From: Pseudomonadales bacterium
GTDB taxonomy: Bacteria; Pseudomonadota; Gammaproteobacteria; Pseudomonadales; Azotimanducaceae
DNA: 64,000 nucleotides
Reading direction: 5' to 3'
NCBI GenBank assembly: GCA_017854255.1
Contig: JAFMIA010000006.1
Location: forward strand, 1 to 64,000
Shown here: positions 63,742 to 64,000 of the stretch, piece by piece
Layout: every line of letters starts with the position of its first letter
Numbering within the stretch: position 1 is the first letter of the stretch
Made by a program: the position numbers and the translations under genes
Notes under the pieces: generated by a model
The model's input: only the letters and a program-made list of their open reading frames with translations
Database searches by the model: none
Told to the model about the DNA's origin: nothing

Positions 63742-64000
63742 GTGACAGGATTAGATAAAGCATTCAGACGTGGGTTCATCAAAATTGGGGTGGGTCCGGT
63801 CTTGCTGATCTTGCTGGTTGTGCTGCCCGCGCCGGGTCAGCAACTGACCGCCCGTGAGCGCGTCGTTCTGGCAACGCCTGAGCTGACCCTTTATGCAAAT
63901 CATGCGATGGTGAGCGGCGAGCTGCCAGAGACCTCGGTTCAGGCAGGCGCAATTGTTGAGGTGCCCATTCCGGAAACGACGACGCTTGCTGGGGTTTATG
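63742..64000 (+). CDS. Exported protein, N-terminal part (cut by window edge)
   Basis: GTG 63742 follows CGGAGG by four to five bases. The product opens with a basic stretch (RRGFIKIG) and a hydrophobic core (PVLLILLVVLPAPG), a signal peptide or anchor, so it is sent to the membrane or periplasm. The remaining 60 residues (ARERVVLATPELTLYA and so on) match no family I recognise. The frame is open to the right edge. Confidence 0.75.
   Translation, partial: MTGLDKAFRRGFIKIGVGPVLLILLVVLPAPGQQLTARERVVLATPELTLYANHAMVSGELPETSVQAGAIVEVPIPETTTLAGVY

Noticed and set aside
1-64000. UGA reassigned to Trp genome-wide (code 4)
   Set aside because: Many intact genes end in TGA at the expected place, for example npdG, cofD, the LLM gene at 4266 and tesB's upstream neighbour, often overlapping the next start.
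1-64000. CRISPR arrays, tRNA or rRNA genes
   Set aside because: The short repeats present are too few and irregular for CRISPR, and no cloverleaf or rRNA core sequence was recognised by eye.

Overview
The window reads as a piece of a proteobacterial chromosome, most likely from a free-living, probably marine, gammaproteobacterium. Typical signs are ilvD, TesB, RarD, SirB1, TrhO, YgiQ, a DUF5916 outer-membrane protein, a TonB-receptor relic and Shine-Dalgarno-led, tightly packed genes. Acyl-CoA metabolism dominates: three AMP-dependent acyl-CoA synthetases (one cut by the left edge), a CaiB-type CoA transferase, a thiolase, an enoyl-CoA hydratase, four acyl-CoA thioesterases or hotdog proteins, two APH-like kinases, quinone oxidoreductases, an SDR and an epoxide hydrolase. 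I see no rRNA, tRNA, CRISPR array or prophage.

The core is a complete coenzyme F420 pathway in one operon at 9283-14975. It carries F420:NADP oxidoreductase, CofE, CofD, CofC and a fused CofG-CofH protein (FbiC), with overlapping stop and start codons at three of the four junctions. Three luciferase-like (LLM) flavin/F420-dependent oxidoreductases follow at 15170-18396, and four more lie at 4266, 22438, 54191 and 55103. The organism therefore appears to make F420, reduce it and use it in several oxidoreductases whose substrates cannot be read from sequence.

Layout. 1-8379: synthetase tail, DUF5916 protein, DsbA-like/globin divergent pair, LLM enzyme, GST, a non-coding stretch with DnaA-box-like sites, MFS exporter, TrmY-like methyltransferase. 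8380-9282: decayed TonB-receptor tail. 9283-18396: F420 synthesis and LLM enzymes. 18413-26272: FemAB-like acetyltransferase, acyl-CoA and SDR genes, LLM enzyme, two hotdog proteins, ilvD. 26473-35090: aminotransferase, APC permease, thiolase, GTP-dependent PEP carboxykinase, YgiQ. 35102-43928: synthetase, CoA transferase, quinone reductase, kinase, SirB1, GST, TrhO, nitroreductase. 44204-49345: a peroxiredoxin with an in-frame UGA at the peroxidatic position (probable selenoprotein), S1/P1 nuclease, DUF1295 protein, AraC regulator, epoxide hydrolase. 49406-52129: an A+T-richer island of unknown membrane proteins with a truncated IS3 transposase start, bracketed by a 14-bp direct repeat. 52165-64000: quinone reductase, PEP-mutase-family enzyme plus LLM pair, thioesterases, Rieske protein, synthetase, transporters, methyltransferase and a cut-off secreted protein.

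The strongest observation is the probable selenocysteine peroxiredoxin at 44204-44668. Next are the F420 operon with its seven LLM enzymes, the repeat-bracketed island, and the TrmY-type methyltransferase, a family best known from archaea.
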